Positions 63,530-64,000 of a stretch of 64,000 nucleotides of DNA are shown here, one piece after another. Where the stretch lies: the NCBI GenBank assembly GCA_947561585.1, contig CANNZV010000270.1:344240-408239 (forward strand), written 5' to 3'. The stretch is from Caprella mutica. Its lineage: Eukaryota; Arthropoda; Malacostraca; Amphipoda; Caprellidae. Made by a program: the position numbers and the translations under genes. The notes under the pieces are model-generated. The model was not told the origin of the DNA. It saw nothing but the letters and a program-made list of their open reading frames with translations, and did not search any database. The first letter of the stretch is position 1, and each line of letters begins with the position of its first letter.

Positions 63530-64000
63530 TCATGGAATTTCTCTTAATTCATAGAATTGCTCTAAGTTCGTGGAATTTCTCTTAGTTCGTGGAATTTCTC
63601 TCAGTTCGTGGAATTTCTCTCAGTTCGTGGAATTTCTCTTAGTTCACGGAATTGCTCTCGGTTCGTGGAATTTCTCTCAGTTCGTGGAATTTCTCTCAGT
63701 TCGTGGAATTTCTCTCAGTTCGTGGAATTTCTCTTAGTTCACGGAATTGCTCTCGGTTCGTGGAATTTCTCTTAGTTCGTGGAATTGCTCTCAGTTTGTG
63801 GAATTTCTCTTAATTCACGGAATTGCTCTCAGTTCGTGGAATTTCTCTTAGTTCGTGGAATTGCTCTTAGTTCGAGGGATTCCTCTTAGTTCGTGGAATT
63901 TCTCTTAGTTTGTGGAATTTCTCTTAGTTCGTGGAATTTCTCTTAGTTCGTGGAATTGCTCTTAGTTCGTGGAATTTCTCTTAGTTCATGGAATTTCTCT
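63530..64000. repeat. 19-bp minisatellite running off the window end
   Basis: Unit CTTAGTTCGTGGAATTTCT with CTCAGTTCG and TTGCTCT variants, at least 25 copies. The array is cut by the window edge. Confidence 0.95.

Overview
This is eukaryotic, AT-rich, repeat-dense DNA. Spliced host exons with GT-AG introns, a VMA21 gene, a nuclear tRNA-Arg and arthropod-type transposons suggest an arthropod, probably an insect. A hemipteran is a guess from the style of the repeats and cannot be proved from this window.

Layout. About 0.5-8.8 kb is intergenic or 5' intronic DNA full of palindromic MITEs and minisatellites. From 8.87 to 26.45 kb on the + strand lie five phase-consistent exons of a four-pass membrane protein resembling TMEM221. 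Its second visible intron is about 14.1 kb and holds most of the minisatellites, two pogo-type MITEs, a tRNA-Arg(TCG) with a duplicated 3' half, and a 61-residue Gly/Tyr/Met-rich peptide gene on the opposite strand with its own poly(A) signal. VMA21 (V-ATPase assembly factor) is at 28.06-28.38 kb on the minus strand.

From 31.39 to 56.21 kb there is one nested transposon complex. The outermost layer is a foldback element with long inverted arms built partly of 167-bp tandem repeats; an N-gap sits at the junction between its arms. Its right arm was hit by a Ty3/Gypsy element (Gypsy-A, minus strand, 5-bp target duplication). Gypsy-A was then hit three times: by a second Gypsy (Gypsy-B, complete, near-identical LTRs) in its integrase, by a full-length I-type LINE in its 5' LTR, and by a 5'-truncated LINE in the same LTR. 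All the target-site duplications can be read, so the order of insertion can be reconstructed.

The most unusual points are these. (1) The Gypsy-B Pol polyprotein has two retropepsin domains and an OTU-like domain with a lost catalytic Cys between RNase H and integrase, plus a tail of about 600 residues with heptad repeats. (2) Gypsy-A lacks a tRNA-type primer site. Directly after its LTR it has a 12-nt stretch complementary to an Inr-like start site inside its own LTR, which points to Tf1-like self-priming. (3) A 23-bp minisatellite starts exactly at a real splice donor and carries about 30 copies of that donor. (4) A pogo-type MITE has had its end amplified into a 32-bp satellite.

The right end (56.2-64 kb) is mostly unrecognised sequence with a CTCF-like site, one candidate minus-strand coding exon with an ideal Kozak context, MITEs and minisatellites.
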